From Bacillus methanolicus PB1 (lineage in GTDB: Bacteria; Bacillota; Bacilli; Bacillales; Cytobacillaceae): a DNA stretch of 64,000 nt. This document shows positions 1 to 9,177 of the stretch, piece after piece (position 1 is the stretch's first letter; each line of letters starts with the position of its first letter). The notes beneath the pieces were generated by a model that made no database searches, was not told the origin of the DNA, and saw only the letters and a program-made list of their open reading frames with translations. The translations under genes and the position numbers were made by a program. Location: the NCBI RefSeq assembly GCF_000262755.1, contig NZ_AFEU01000003.1, forward strand, positions 806,001 to 870,000. Direction: 5' to 3'.

Positions 1-382
1 CAATAGCCATTCCCATAGCTGCAGACAGAGACGTTGAACTATGTCCCGTTTCCCAAATGTCATGAACGCTTTCATTTCTTTTCGGAAAACCGCTCAGCCC
101 TTTATATTGCCTGAGGGTATCGAACTGACTGGCACGGCCTGTCAAAATTTTATGTACATACGATTGATGCCCGACATCCCAAATTATTTTATCTTTTGGA
201 CTGTCAAAGCATTTATGCAAAGCAATAGTTAATTCTACAACACCAAGATTCGGTCCGATATGGCCTCCGGTTACTGACAATTTTTCGATTAAGAATTGCC
301 TGATTTCCTTACTAAGCACTTCCAATTCTTTATTTGAGAGCTCCTTTAAAAAGGAAGGGTCTTTAATTGATAATAGATCCAT
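1..382 (-). CDS. dxs: 1-deoxy-D-xylulose-5-phosphate synthase, N-terminal part (cut by window edge)
   Basis: This is the N-terminal third of DXS, which condenses pyruvate with glyceraldehyde-3-phosphate in the first step of the MEP isoprenoid pathway. The reverse-strand translation starts [15 protein letters not shown] and contains the thiamine-enzyme landmarks [40 protein letters not shown] and [14 protein letters not shown]. The gene runs off the left edge. The ATG at 382 matches the family N-terminus; an in-frame ATG at 403 would add seven residues but has no better ribosome binding site. It lies downstream of ispA, so two isoprenoid genes are adjacent, as in B. subtilis. Confidence 0.93.
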   Translation of the reverse strand, partial: MDLLSIKDPSFLKELSNKELEVLSKEIRQFLIEKLSVTGGHIGPNLGVVELTIALHKCFDSPKDKIIWDVGHQSYVHKILTGRASQFDTLRQYKGLSGFPKRNESVHDIWETGHSSTSLSAAMGMAI

Positions 383-447
383 TGACGGATCACTCACTTT
401 CATGTTCTTTTATCACTGTCATTTATCATTCTTGTTTTCCTCAAGAA

Positions 448-468
448 AAGCAAGGATTTCCCTTGCTT
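448..468 (-). terminator. Hairpin between ispA and dxs, possible weak terminator
   Basis: A perfect 8-bp stem (AAGCAAGG / CCTTGCTT) with a 5-nt loop is followed on the minus strand by TTCTTG. The U tract is short, so it may only attenuate readthrough from ispA into dxs. Confidence 0.4.
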
Positions 469-579
469 CCATTGATTTTATTTAAAAAATAGCCGCTAAC
501 ACAAACGTGATAACGGCAATGAACACAATATTTTATCTTATTATACCATAAAAGTTTTATGTCATCAAATGATGATCAT

Positions 580-1473
580 TTAATGGTCTCTTGCAGCGAC
601 AAGTTCGGTGATTTCTACAAGCAATGAGGTAGAAAGGCTTGAGCTTTTCAAATAAGCCTTCGCTTTGCCAATATGGTCTGTAAGCGCTTCTTTTGCCCCC
701 TCCATGGATAAAAGGGAAGGATATGTGCTTTTTTGATTATTTGCATCGCTTCCAACCGGCTTGCCGATTAATTCCTCCTGCCCTTCTAAATCGAGAATAT
801 CGTCGCGAATTTGAAAAGCAAGCCCTAAGTGAAAAGCAAACTGTGACAGATCTTTCATTTGTTCATCATTTGCCCCTGCAAGCATTGCACCTGCTAAAAC
901 ACTGTATGCCAAAAGCTTTCCCGTTTTATGATGATGAATATACTCTAACTGGCTCAAATCAAGCTGTTTTCCTTCCCCTTCAATATCGGCAGCTTGTCCG
1001 CCGACCATACCTTCTGCCCCGGCTGCTTTTGAAAGCTCTCTTATAAGATTCAGCTTTGTGTCAGCTGCAGCATATTCTTCCGGAGTTTCACTGATCATTT
1101 GAAAACTGTATGTCAAAAGGGCATCCCCGGCCAATACCGCGAATGCTTCTCCAAATACTTTATGGTTTGTAGGTTTTCCGCGGCGAAAATCATCATTATC
1201 CATACTTGGCAAATCGTCATGAATAAGGGAGTACGTATGGATCATTTCGATTGCTGCTGCAGTATTCAACCCCTTTTTGCTGTCATGGCCTAATGCATGG
1301 AGAGTAGCAAACAATAATAATGGCCTGATCCGCTTTCCGCCTGCCTCAAGCGAGTAAAGCATTGATTCCTTTATAATGGATGGAGCATTGAGACGTTCAA
1401 TCGATGCTCGCAAACAGTTTTCAAGCATCTCCTTATGTTCTTTTGCAAAGTCTTTCAGTTTTACAGTCAACAT
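580..1473 (-). CDS. ispA: Farnesyl diphosphate synthase
   Basis: This prenyl transferase adds isopentenyl diphosphate to dimethylallyl and geranyl diphosphate to make farnesyl diphosphate, the precursor of undecaprenyl phosphate and quinone side chains. At 297 residues it has the usual family length. Both aspartate-rich Mg/diphosphate motifs are visible: DDLPSMDND at residues 86-94 and DDILD at about 224-228, with GGKRIRP near residue 45. The start overlaps the xseB stop by one base (TAATG), and AGGAGG lies inside the end of xseB, so the two are translationally coupled. It belongs to the folD-xseA-xseB-ispA run. Confidence 0.97.
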   Translation of the reverse strand: MLTVKLKDFAKEHKEMLENCLRASIERLNAPSIIKESMLYSLEAGGKRIRPLLLFATLHALGHDSKKGLNTAAAIEMIHTYSLIHDDLPSMDNDDFRRGKPTNHKVFGEAFAVLAGDALLTYSFQMISETPEEYAAADTKLNLIRELSKAAGAEGMVGGQAADIEGEGKQLDLSQLEYIHHHKTGKLLAYSVLAGAMLAGANDEQMKDLSQFAFHLGLAFQIRDDILDLEGQEELIGKPVGSDANNQKSTYPSLLSMEGAKEALTDHIGKAKAYLKSSSLSTSLLVEITELVAARDH

Positions 1474-1703
1474 TATTCCTCCTCTTGGATAGAGAAGTTT
1501 TCGGTTTTCCCATCTTCTGTTAAGATTTGCGTTAACTGCTCTTCAACGTTCTTCAATTTATCATGGCAAATCTTTGAAAGTTCCATTCCTTGTTTATAAA
1601 TGGAAATAGCTTCTTCCAGAGGAACATCTCCCTCTTCGAGCCGCTCTACAATCCTCTCAAGCTTTTCCATTGCTTCTTCAAAAGTTATATTATTTTCAAG
1701 CAT
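1473..1703 (-). CDS. xseB: Exodeoxyribonuclease VII small subunit
   Basis: A 76-residue acidic helical protein with the family signature [32 protein letters not shown], written here only as FEEAMEKLE...[10 protein letters not shown]. Several copies bind XseA to form exonuclease VII, which degrades single-stranded DNA. The ATG at 1703 gives the conserved MLENNITF start; an upstream GTG at 1712 is less likely. The start lies within the end of xseA and the stop overlaps ispA, so the three genes are tightly coupled. Confidence 0.95.
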   Translation of the reverse strand: MLENNITFEEAMEKLERIVERLEEGDVPLEEAISIYKQGMELSKICHDKLKNVEEQLTQILTEDGKTENFSIQEEE

Positions 1704-3051
1704 TATTTCCACTCACTTTCTTTCCGGTCACTTTGCAATATAATTGTCCATCAGATAACCTGACTTGAACAGATTCGCCATTTTTTATTTGTGATACGCT
1801 TTTTATGAGATTTCCATCATCGGTGTATGTCAGACTGTATCCCCTCTCCATTATTTTCAGCGGACTTAATGCTTCTAATGTTGACAAAATAGATTGAAAA
1901 TCTTTCTGCTTTTCTATAAAAATTCCTGTCATCGCCTTGTTCAGCGATCGCCTTAACCTTTGATGATTCTCTCGGGCTAATTGCATCAATTGGGCCGGAT
2001 GATTTCGTTCAAGCCTCTTTAGCAGCTGGTCTTGCTGTTCGGCCTTTAAGCCAAAAATATTGCGTGCCCCTTTCATCAGCTGCTCCGTCAGCTTATCAAG
2101 CTGTTCAAGCTTCTGTTCATATAATTTTTGCGGATATTTAAACGCATACGATTTCTGAATTCGCGTTAACTGCTCTTTATGAATCCCGATTTTCTCTTTT
2201 ATTGCTCTTAAAAGGCGGGACTTTCTGTTCATAATTCTTTCCGTCAGTTCATCAATATGAGGTACAGCAAGCTCGGCAGCTGCCGTCGGAGTCGGAGCAC
2301 GGAGATCGGCAACAAAATCTGCGATCGTATAATCTGTCTCATGCCCGACTGCCGAAATAATCGGTATCTTAGAAACAAATATAGCTCTTGCTACGATCTC
2401 TTCATTAAACGCCCACAGTTCTTCGATGGAACCGCCGCCCCTCCCGACAATTAAGACGTCAATGTCTGCTCTTTCGTTTGCCAATTCAATCGCCTTTGAA
2501 ATGGAACGCCCTGCCTGTTCACCCTGTACGAGAGCAGGAAAAATAAGAATTTTGGCAATCGGAAACCGCCTTTTAATTGTCGTTAATATGTCCCTGATCG
2601 CCGCTCCCGTTGGTGAAGTTATGACACCGACAATTTCCGGAAATTTTGGAATAGATTTTTTCACATCAGGGTCAAACAGTCCTTCTTTTTCCAACTTTTC
2701 TTTCAGCTGCTCGAATGCAAGGTACAATTCGCCAATCCCATCCGGCTGCATGTCTTTCACATAAATTTGGTATTGGCCGCTCGGTTCGTAAACCGTTATA
2801 TCACCTCTAATTAATACTTTCATCCCATTTTCCGGAGTGAATTTCATATAACGATTATAACTCGTGAACATAACGGCCAGAATACGCGCCTTATCATCTT
2901 TTAATGTAAAATACATATGGCCGCTCGAATGCTGTTTAAAATTTGAAATTTCCCCTTTAACTAGAACATCTTGCAAATGTGGATCGGCATCAAATTTTCT
3001 TTTAATATATTTTGTTAAAGCGTTGACCGTTAAATAACGCGTTTCTTTCAT
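1696..3051 (-). CDS. xseA: Exodeoxyribonuclease VII large subunit
   Basis: The catalytic subunit of exonuclease VII, 451 residues, close to the family norm. The N-terminal OB-fold is visible ([22 protein letters not shown]), followed by the catalytic region with [31 protein letters not shown] and [27 protein letters not shown] (quoted in parts), then a long charged coiled coil that binds XseB. It acts in the cytoplasm in mismatch repair and single-strand DNA turnover. A GAAGGAG ribosome binding site precedes the ATG. It is preceded by a long-loop inverted repeat that follows folD. Confidence 0.97.
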   Translation of the reverse strand: MKETRYLTVNALTKYIKRKFDADPHLQDVLVKGEISNFKQHSSGHMYFTLKDDKARILAVMFTSYNRYMKFTPENGMKVLIRGDITVYEPSGQYQIYVKDMQPDGIGELYLAFEQLKEKLEKEGLFDPDVKKSIPKFPEIVGVITSPTGAAIRDILTTIKRRFPIAKILIFPALVQGEQAGRSISKAIELANERADIDVLIVGRGGGSIEELWAFNEEIVARAIFVSKIPIISAVGHETDYTIADFVADLRAPTPTAAAELAVPHIDELTERIMNRKSRLLRAIKEKIGIHKEQLTRIQKSYAFKYPQKLYEQKLEQLDKLTEQLMKGARNIFGLKAEQQDQLLKRLERNHPAQLMQLARENHQRLRRSLNKAMTGIFIEKQKDFQSILSTLEALSPLKIMERGYSLTYTDDGNLIKSVSQIKNGESVQVRLSDGQLYCKVTGKKVSGNNA

Positions 3052-3085
3052 AGAAAGCTCCTTCTATATTACAAATAAAAAACTA

Positions 3086-3166
3086 TCCCTTTCTATTATA
3101 AATTCAGATTCCAAATCCGTCACCTAGTGCAAAAGCGGAAAGGAGTAAAAATTAAATAGAAAGGGA
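3086..3166 (-). terminator. Inverted repeat with a long loop between folD and xseA
   Basis: A perfect 12-bp inverted repeat (TCCCTTTCTATT at 3086-3097, AATAGAAAGGGA at 3155-3166) encloses a 57-nt loop. On the minus strand the second arm is followed by TAGTTTTTTATT, which looks like an intrinsic terminator U tract after folD. The loop is unusually long for a terminator. An alternative is an anti-terminator or leader structure for xseA. Confidence 0.5.
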
Positions 3167-3182
3167 CTTTTTTCATTTACCT

Positions 3183-4052
3183 TTATTTTGTTTTTTGCAG
3201 CTTTGATTGAAAGTTTTTGGCTGCTTTTAAAGTATTATACATAAGCATCGTTATCGTCATCGGTCCGACCCCTCCGGGTACAGGGGTTATATAACTGGCA
3301 ATTTCTTTTGCTTCCTCGAAGTCAACATCTCCGCACAGTTTTCCTTCTTCGTTCCGATTAATTCCAACATCAATTACAACCGCACCTTCCTTAATATAAT
3401 CGGCCGTTATAAAATTCGCCCTACCGACTGCTGCTACAAGGATATCAGCGTTTTTCGTGTGTTCTTCTAAATTTTTCGTTTTTGAATGGCAGTATGTAAC
3501 AGTTGCGTTTTCATTAAGGAACAATTGTCCTGATGGCTTTCCGACGATATTGCTTCGTCCAATAATCACAACATGTTTGCCTGCAATTTCAATATTCATT
3601 TCTTCCAGCATCACCATTACCCCATACGGCGTACAAGGCAAAAAGGCATCCTGACCTGTCATCATCCGCCCGATATTGATGGGATGAAAACCATCTACAT
3701 CTTTTGCTGGCGAAATCGCCTCTATCACTTTCACTTCATTAATATGGTCAGGAAGAGGCAGCTGAACGAGGATACCATGAATGGCATCATCATGATTTAA
3801 TTCATCAATCTTACTTAACAATTCTGATTCTTGAACCGTTTCTGGATACTCAATTAACAAAGAATGCATTCCAAGTTCTTGGCAGGCTTTTTGCTTGCTT
3901 TTCACATATGTTCTTGATGCCTGGTTGTTTCCGACGAGGATGACTGCCAAACCGGGGATCACATGATTTTTTTTCAATTCGTCTACCTCTTTAGCAATTT
4001 CGCTCCTTTTTTTCTTTGCAATTTCTTTTCCGTTAATAATTTGAGCTGTCAT
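3183..4052 (-). CDS. folD: Bifunctional methylenetetrahydrofolate dehydrogenase / methenyltetrahydrofolate cyclohydrolase
   Basis: FolD interconverts 5,10-methylene-, methenyl- and 10-formyl-tetrahydrofolate using NADP and supplies one-carbon units for purines and formyl-Met. At 289 residues it has standard length. Visible motifs are the catalytic [13 protein letters not shown] (Lys near residue 55), the QLPLPDH loop, DVDGFHPIN, the Rossmann stretch [12 protein letters not shown] and the C-terminal [11 protein letters not shown]. It lies 41 bp downstream of nusB. With the gcv operon and yqgN elsewhere in the window, it makes one-carbon metabolism a recurring theme. Confidence 0.98.
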   Translation of the reverse strand: MTAQIINGKEIAKKKRSEIAKEVDELKKNHVIPGLAVILVGNNQASRTYVKSKQKACQELGMHSLLIEYPETVQESELLSKIDELNHDDAIHGILVQLPLPDHINEVKVIEAISPAKDVDGFHPINIGRMMTGQDAFLPCTPYGVMVMLEEMNIEIAGKHVVIIGRSNIVGKPSGQLFLNENATVTYCHSKTKNLEEHTKNADILVAAVGRANFITADYIKEGAVVIDVGINRNEEGKLCGDVDFEEAKEIASYITPVPGGVGPMTITMLMYNTLKAAKNFQSKLQKTK

Positions 4053-4093
4053 GATCTTTCCTCCACTTTATTAAAAATAAAACAGTTTGCTTG

Positions 4094-4483
4094 TTATAAA
4101 CTATCTTTTACTTTCGAAAGAACACCGTTAATAAATCTGCTGGATTGTTCATCACCATAAATTTTTGCAATTTCAATTGCCTCATCAAGTACGACATTGG
4201 CCGGAACCTCATCACGGCAATATTTTAATTCAAATACTGCCATCCTTAATAAATTCCGGTCCACATTTGCCAGCCGTTCCAGCTTCCATTTTTCAAGATG
4301 CTTTTTAATCGTTTCATCTATTTCATCCCGGTATTGAACGGTTCCGTCTACCAATCGGGTTAAATATTCATCACCATGGCCATCTTCCAATACGTGTTCA
4401 ATTGCTGCATCAGGTTCCGCATTACTTACATCAATTTGGAACAATGCCTGCAATGCTTTTTCTCTGGCTGTCCGTCTCTTCAT
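4094..4483 (-). CDS. nusB: Transcription antitermination factor NusB
   Basis: An all-helical protein that with NusE (S10) binds boxA RNA and supports rRNA antitermination. The 129-residue length and the start MKRRTAREKALQALFQID are typical, as is the C-terminal DEAIEIAKIYGDEQSSRFINGVL stretch (shown in part). It is likely transcribed with folD below it. The 260-bp gap on its upstream side holds the palindromic repeat at 4608-4729. Confidence 0.97.
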   Translation of the reverse strand: MKRRTAREKALQALFQIDVSNAEPDAAIEHVLEDGHGDEYLTRLVDGTVQYRDEIDETIKKHLEKWKLERLANVDRNLLRMAVFELKYCRDEVPANVVLDEAIEIAKIYGDEQSSRFINGVLSKVKDSL

Positions 4484-4607
4484 TTTGTAATGCTCCTTTT
4501 TCGGCTAGTTTGTCCACTTTTTCACAACAAATATAATAGCATAAGTAAAAGTGCTCTGCATTGGTTTGTGTTATTATTTTTGTATTTGCAAATTTTTTAT
4601 GAAATAA

Positions 4608-4729
4608 AGGGGCTGACTCATAAGTAAAGGGTCAGACCCCTCCAAACAATATATAGACAAACTTTGAAAAAGCCCATTCTATAATATTGTTAAATTCGGA
4701 GGGATTCAGACCCTTATGAGTCAGCCCCT
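4608..4729. repeat. 122-bp imperfect palindrome, full-length copy 1 of the GGGTCTGAC repeat family
   Basis: The outer arms AGGGGCTGACTCATAAG (4608-4624) and CTTATGAGTCAGCCCCT (4713-4729) are perfect 17-bp inverted repeats. Inside them are GGGTCAGACCCCTCC (4629-4643) facing GGAGGGATTCAGACCC (4698-4713), then ACAATATATAGA (4646-4657) facing TCTATAATATTGT (4678-4690). The asymmetric core holds TATATAGACAAAC on the plus strand (4650-4662). The element starts 14 bp beyond the yqhY stop. On the minus strand the outer arm runs into CCTTTATTTC, so it could also end yqhY transcripts. Confidence 0.88.
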
Positions 4730-4743
4730 GATCTCATTTCTTT

Positions 4744-5151
4744 CTATATTTCTTGTTCGGAATCGCTTTCAGGTTTTTGGTTTTCGAATTGAATTCCGAC
4801 AACATGGATGTTGACTTCCTGTGCTTCAAGGGCGGTCATGTTCAAAAGCGCTTGGCGGATATTATCCTGAATTTTTTGGGCAACAGCCGGGATGGAGACA
4901 CCGAACTTCATTATGCAATACACATCTACCTTTATGCCGTCCTCCGTTAACTCGACTTTAACGCCTTTGCCGTGGTTCTTCCTTCCAAGACGTTCGACGA
5001 CACCTGTTGCAAAATTGCCGCGCATTTGTGAAACTCCTTCTACTTCAGATGCGGCAATTCCTGCGATTACTTCAATAACTTCAGGGGCAATTTCCACTTT
5101 CCCTAAGCCCGTATTTTCTTGATTCATGTCAAGAATTTGATTCTCAGTCAT
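4744..5151 (-). CDS. yqhY: Asp23/Gls24 family envelope stress response protein YqhY
   Basis: A 135-residue Asp23/Gls24 (DUF322) protein. The family fold is visible: an N-terminal IAPEVIEVIAGIAASEVEGVSQMRG segment (quoted in parts) and a following amphipathic VKVELTEDGIKVDVYCIMKFG. It lies 15 bp downstream of accC. In B. subtilis the yqhY-accBC neighbourhood is conserved and loss of YqhY selects mutations in acetyl-CoA carboxylase, so a role in tuning fatty-acid synthesis is the best context-based inference. It has no signal peptide and is probably cytoplasmic. Confidence 0.93.
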   Translation of the reverse strand: MTENQILDMNQENTGLGKVEIAPEVIEVIAGIAASEVEGVSQMRGNFATGVVERLGRKNHGKGVKVELTEDGIKVDVYCIMKFGVSIPAVAQKIQDNIRQALLNMTALEAQEVNIHVVGIQFENQKPESDSEQEI

Positions 5152-5166
5152 TTATGGCACCTCCAA

Positions 5167-6525
5167 TTAATCGTCTGTTTTCATCACATCATACATTTCA
5201 AGAAACTTTGTATTGAATTGACCCTCCACAAATTTTTCGTGGTTGAGCAGCTTTAAATGGAATGGAATGGTTGTATGAATCCCGTCAATCACAAATTCGC
5301 TTAACGCCCTTTTCATCCGATCAATTGCTTCTTCACGAGTACTTCCGTATGTGATTACTTTCGCAATCATTGAATCATAATATGGCGGTATGGAATAACC
5401 CGGATAAGCGGCTGAATCGATGCGTACGCCAAGTCCACCTGGCGGTAAATACATATTAATCTTTCCGGGAGAAGGCATGAAATTTTTCTCAGGATTTTCA
5501 GCATTTATTCGGCATTCAATAGCCCAACCATTAAAGGTTACATCTTCCTGTCTTAAATTTAGCCTCTCACCTGAAGCAATTTTTATTTGTTCTTTAATCA
5601 AATCAACACCCGTCACCATTTCCGTAACAGGATGTTCCACCTGAATGCGTGTATTCATTTCCATGAAATAAAACTTGCGATTGCGATAATCATATATAAA
5701 TTCTACCGTGCCTGCGCCTGTATAATCAACAGCTTTCGCAGCTTTTACTGCGGCAGTACCCATTTCTTCACGGATTTCACCATCAAGAGCCGGCGACGGC
5801 GTTTCTTCCAACAGTTTTTGCAGGCGCCGTTGAATAGAGCAATCTCTTTCTCCAAGATGAATGACGTTTCCATATGAATCGGCAAGAATTTGAATTTCAA
5901 CATGGCGAAAATCTTCAATATATTTTTCAATATATACGCCTGGATTGCCAAATGCCGTTAATGCTTCCTGCTGGGTTATCTTAATACCTTTGATTAATTC
6001 CTGCTCGGTCTTTGCAATGCGGATCCCTTTTCCGCCTCCTCCGGCAGTTGCCTTAATGATTACCGGAAAACCGATTTTTTCCGCCAATTCGACTCCTTCT
6101 TCAGAACTTTTAATAATGCCTTGCGATCCCGGGACAATTGGCACCCCAGCTTCCCTCATCGTTTCTCTGGCAATGTCCTTCGTACCCATCTTTGTTATCG
6201 CTTCAGGGCTCGGTCCGACGAAAGTAATATTTACTTCCCGGCAAAGCTCTGCAAAATCAGCGTTTTCAGCCAGAAAACCATACCCTGGATGGATGGCATC
6301 ACAACCTGTCAGTTTGGCGACGCTGATGATATTCGTAAAGTTCAAATAACTGTCCTTTGATGCAGTCGGACCGATACAATATGCTTCATCGGCAATTTGC
6401 ACGTGCAAAGAATCCCTGTCTGCTTCAGAAAAGACGGCAACTGATTCAATCCCCATTTCTCGGCAAGCACGGATAATACGGACGGCAATCTCTCCCCTAT
6501 TGGCAATCAATAATTTTTTTATCAT
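5167..6525 (-). CDS. accC: Acetyl-CoA carboxylase, biotin carboxylase subunit
   Basis: AccC uses ATP and bicarbonate to carboxylate the biotin on AccB, the first half-reaction of malonyl-CoA synthesis. At 452 residues it has the usual length. The biotin-carboxylase N-domain ([19 protein letters not shown]), the ATP-grasp glycine loop [13 protein letters not shown] near residue 165, the catalytic [13 protein letters not shown] and the C-terminal domain are all present. It is 13 bp downstream of accB and forms an accB-accC-yqhY operon. The carboxyltransferase genes accA and accD are not in the window. Confidence 0.98.
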   Translation of the reverse strand: MIKKLLIANRGEIAVRIIRACREMGIESVAVFSEADRDSLHVQIADEAYCIGPTASKDSYLNFTNIISVAKLTGCDAIHPGYGFLAENADFAELCREVNITFVGPSPEAITKMGTKDIARETMREAGVPIVPGSQGIIKSSEEGVELAEKIGFPVIIKATAGGGGKGIRIAKTEQELIKGIKITQQEALTAFGNPGVYIEKYIEDFRHVEIQILADSYGNVIHLGERDCSIQRRLQKLLEETPSPALDGEIREEMGTAAVKAAKAVDYTGAGTVEFIYDYRNRKFYFMEMNTRIQVEHPVTEMVTGVDLIKEQIKIASGERLNLRQEDVTFNGWAIECRINAENPEKNFMPSPGKINMYLPPGGLGVRIDSAAYPGYSIPPYYDSMIAKVITYGSTREEAIDRMKRALSEFVIDGIHTTIPFHLKLLNHEKFVEGQFNTKFLEMYDVMKTDD

Positions 6526-6538
6526 TTTAATATTCTCC

Positions 6539-7045
6539 TTACTCAGGTTTTACCAAAAATAAAGGCTGGCCGTATTCAACAAGCTGTCCGTCTTTCACAA
6601 GAATTTCAACTATTTCACCGTTTACCTCCGCTTCAATTTCATTAAACAGCTTCATTGCTTCGATGATGCACACAACAGTATCTTTCGAAACGACAGACCC
6701 TTTTTTGACAAACGGTTCAGCATCCGGAGAAGGTGCTTGATAATAAGTACCAACCATAGGAGATGTGATTTTATGTAAATTCGCTGTATCAGCGGCAGTT
6801 TCTTGCGTTGTTTCCTCTTTCGGCTCTGATTCTTTTGCTTCGGCCTGCACTACCGGAACCGGTTCTGCTGCTGATTTTGGCGTTTCATTAACAGCAGTCT
6901 GTATAACAGGCTGTGAAACAGCAATCGTTTCAGTACTGCTTTTTTTCAATTTTATTTTTGAACCTTCATGTTCAAATATGAATTCTTCAATGCTTGATTT
7001 GTCAATGAGTTTTATCAGTTCACGAATTTCTTGCACTTTTAACAT
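6539..7045 (-). CDS. accB: Acetyl-CoA carboxylase, biotin carboxyl carrier protein
   Basis: The biotin carrier of acetyl-CoA carboxylase, 168 residues. An N-terminal helical segment is followed by a flexible Pro/Ala/Glu-rich linker (about residues 45-90) and the biotinyl domain. The domain contains [20 protein letters not shown] and the biotin site EAMKLFNE, with the acceptor lysine at residue 132. It is the first gene of accB-accC-yqhY and has a candidate sigma-A promoter about 45 bp upstream. Confidence 0.98.
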   Translation of the reverse strand: MLKVQEIRELIKLIDKSSIEEFIFEHEGSKIKLKKSSTETIAVSQPVIQTAVNETPKSAAEPVPVVQAEAKESEPKEETTQETAADTANLHKITSPMVGTYYQAPSPDAEPFVKKGSVVSKDTVVCIIEAMKLFNEIEAEVNGEIVEILVKDGQLVEYGQPLFLVKPE

Positions 7046-7088
7046 TTTTTACACCTCAGTCATTCAAAAATTAAGACTAACTAATAAC

Positions 7089-7118
7089 ATCATACGATAA
7101 TACATAATGCAAGTTCAA
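7089..7118 (-). promoter_or_regulatory. Candidate sigma-A promoter of accB-accC-yqhY
   Basis: On the minus strand, TTGAAC (7113-7118) is separated by 18 bp from TATGAT (7089-7094), about 45 bp before the accB ATG. This is the best match in the 263-bp gap between accB and spoIIIAH. Confidence 0.55.
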
Positions 7119-7253
7119 CATTATAAATGTATGGTTGTTTTTCAGTCTTCCAATTTCAATTTGTTTTAAACAATTGCGGTTTTTTTAAAATCCATATATA
7201 GAGTGTAAATAATAAAACCGAAGATTCTGTTGAATAAATAATTGAAGATCCAA

Positions 7254-7289
7254 CAAAAATAAAGGAAAGCCCGATCCAAAGGGCTCTCC
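7254..7289 (-). terminator. Intrinsic terminator of the spoIIIA operon
   Basis: On the minus strand GGAGAGCCC / GGGCTTTCC forms a 9-bp stem (7264-7289, one G-U or mismatch pair) with an 8-nt loop, followed by TTTATTTTTG. It lies 20 bp after the spoIIIAH stop and separates the spoIIIA and acc operons. Confidence 0.75.
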
Positions 7290-7308
7290 ATATTGCTTAT
7301 CAAGTATT

Positions 7309-7878
7309 TTATTTATTCGGCTGAAATTTCACTGCAACATGTTCCAAATCATTGATTTCTTGTTTCACCATTTGGATAATTTCATTTGCAGCAGATGGAG
7401 AAAGCTTATCTGCTTTAACGGTAATTCGCACCTGGCCGCCGTCAACACGAACTAAAGCATCTTCATAGTTCATTGCTTTTATTAACGATTCAAGCAATTC
7501 TTCTTTTAAGGCAATTTCGTCAAGTTTTTTCATTTCGTCATATGCCTGATTGCGTTTTTCTGTTGGAAGGTCTGTAGAAGCAACAATTTCTTCAAGCTGC
7601 TCTTTCCTTTTGCTCCGCTGATCATCAAGATCCATCCTTAATGCTTCAAACACTTCGTCGCTTGCCGTCTCTGATATAATTTTGGCGCCTGAATCGGTTT
7701 GAGTGGTTGCCGCTTCATTTTCTTCTCCTTTTACCGCTGGTTTAAGATCATCGCTTTTTTGTTCTATTCCTGCCACTCCGTTGCCGTTTTGTTCTGGCGA
7801 GGTAATGTAATAAACTGAAAGAACAACCACCAAACTTAACATTGTTAATAGCCAAACTGTTTGCTTTTTCAATAACAT
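7309..7878 (-). CDS. spoIIIAH: Stage III sporulation protein SpoIIIAH
   Basis: A mother-cell bitopic membrane protein whose extracellular domain binds forespore SpoIIQ across the two membranes surrounding the forespore, building the feeding-tube channel. At 189 residues it shows a single N-terminal transmembrane helix (LKKQTVWLLTMLSLVVVLSVYYI), an acidic Gln-rich linker and a C-terminal YscJ/FliF-like ring-building domain (VRVDGGQVRITVKADKLSPSAANEIIQMV, quoted in parts). It is the last gene of spoIIIAA-AH, directly abutting spoIIIAG. Two strings above are given only as landmarks. Confidence 0.96.
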   Translation of the reverse strand: MLLKKQTVWLLTMLSLVVVLSVYYITSPEQNGNGVAGIEQKSDDLKPAVKGEENEAATTQTDSGAKIISETASDEVFEALRMDLDDQRSKRKEQLEEIVASTDLPTEKRNQAYDEMKKLDEIALKEELLESLIKAMNYEDALVRVDGGQVRITVKADKLSPSAANEIIQMVKQEINDLEHVAVKFQPNK

Positions 7879-8547
7879 TTATGAATCCCCCTTTGTTTTT
7901 TTCGGCATAACTGCAACCCGATGGCTTGGTACATCCAGCACTCTCGTCACAGCCTCAATAATCCATTTTTTTATTTGTATGTTGTCTGCCCCTTTTGCCA
8001 CAACAAGAACTCCGCGAATTTCAGGTTTCTTCGTTTCAACGACAATCGGAATCTCTTTTTCTCCGTTGCGAATGATAACCAATTGTTCATCTTTAGAAGC
8101 ATCTTCTACTTTTCTTGTTCCGCCTTCCCGATCCGTTTCGGTCGTCGTTTGAGACTGTGTAACGAAATTTTTTTCTAATACCTGTTTTTCAGTTGCATCC
8201 ACATTGACTACAACGGTGACATCATCTACACCAAGGATTCCTTCCAGTGCCTCTTTTAACTGGGTTTCATAAGCTTCTTCATAGTGCTGCATCAAACTTT
8301 TTTCTTCTGATTTCTTTTGTCCAAAGGCTGGAACATCTTCTGTTTCATTTGTTTCTTTATTGTTAAAAACCTGCATATCCGACGTTGAAGCATTCCCGCT
8401 GTAAAGCAAATTGCTTATGAGCATAATCGCTGCACCAAATAAAATAACGAGAAGCAAATAATGGTATTTTCCCGGTTTTTTTTCTGATTGTCCTTCTTTC
8501 AAAAAGAGATTTTTAAGCCAAGTCAGCGGTCCTTTATCATTGTTCAT
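7879..8547 (-). CDS. spoIIIAG: Stage III sporulation protein SpoIIIAG
   Basis: A bitopic membrane protein that forms a large ring in the SpoIIIA-SpoIIQ channel. It has 222 residues, a transmembrane helix near residues 28-48 (YHYLLLVILFGAAIMLIS), then a long extracytoplasmic domain with the ring-building motif LEGILGVDDVTVVVNVD and a beta-rich insertion. The ORF abuts spoIIIAH and overlaps spoIIIAF by 11 bp, so translation is coupled along the operon. Confidence 0.96.
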   Translation of the reverse strand: MNNDKGPLTWLKNLFLKEGQSEKKPGKYHYLLLVILFGAAIMLISNLLYSGNASTSDMQVFNNKETNETEDVPAFGQKKSEEKSLMQHYEEAYETQLKEALEGILGVDDVTVVVNVDATEKQVLEKNFVTQSQTTTETDREGGTRKVEDASKDEQLVIIRNGEKEIPIVVETKKPEIRGVLVVAKGADNIQIKKWIIEAVTRVLDVPSHRVAVMPKKTKGDS

Positions 8548-9169
8548 TCTCTTCCGGTATCCCCCCTTCTATCATTACTTCGATAACTTCATCTTTCATA
8601 TTCCATTTTTGCGAGAGAAAAGAAGTGATTTTTTTCGTTTCGGCAGGCTGTTCTGATGGAAGAGGATGTTTTGTATTAATTTCTACTTTTTTTACCACTT
8701 CAATTGCTCCGGATTGTTCTTTTGGTTTGCGCAACTGGACCACTATTTTTTCCAGATTTTCCGGAAAGGAACTCTTGTCATCTTCATTTACTAAAAAATC
8801 AATTTTAGTAATTTCCAAGCCGTACTGTTCCATCAACTCCCCCTCTGCGTCCTTTTCTAACTGGACAGCCATTTGTTCTAAAATATATGCATGTTGAGAA
8901 GCTTGTATTTCTTTTTTCTTCATTTCTATTAAATTTTCCATATTTTTTTCTCTAGAATTTTCAAAAAGAGCAATGGATGAAAGAGCTGTTTCAAAATCGT
9001 TGGAAAATAGCTTTAGCACGGGCGTTAAAATAATCGCAATCAACAGCAAGCCGGTCACAATCTTTGCGTATTTTTGAAGATTCGAGTTGGGGAGAAGCAT
9101 ATCGATGACCGTTGCCAATAAGATAAAGAGAATGATATTTGTGATCCATTCCTTTAAAAAATTCATCAT
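8537..9169 (-). CDS. spoIIIAF: Stage III sporulation protein SpoIIIAF
   Basis: A 210-residue membrane protein with two N-terminal transmembrane helices (about residues 8-25 and 35-54) separated by a short PNSNLQKYAK turn. A soluble domain follows, with another ring-building-like fold (EITKIDFLVNEDD...IVVQLRKPKE). It is a component of the sigma-E-dependent channel machinery needed for sigma-G activity in the forespore. ATG at 9169 or 9166 is possible; 8 bp separate it from spoIIIAE. Confidence 0.95.
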   Translation of the reverse strand: MMNFLKEWITNIILFILLATVIDMLLPNSNLQKYAKIVTGLLLIAIILTPVLKLFSNDFETALSSIALFENSREKNMENLIEMKKKEIQASQHAYILEQMAVQLEKDAEGELMEQYGLEITKIDFLVNEDDKSSFPENLEKIVVQLRKPKEQSGAIEVVKKVEINTKHPLPSEQPAETKKITSFLSQKWNMKDEVIEVMIEGGIPEENEQ

Positions 9170-9177
9170 TCTCCCTC

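Noticed and set aside
7050-7090. FapR-like dyad TTAGTTAGTCTTAAT before accB
   Set aside because: Too many mismatches to the FapR consensus; the dyad is short.
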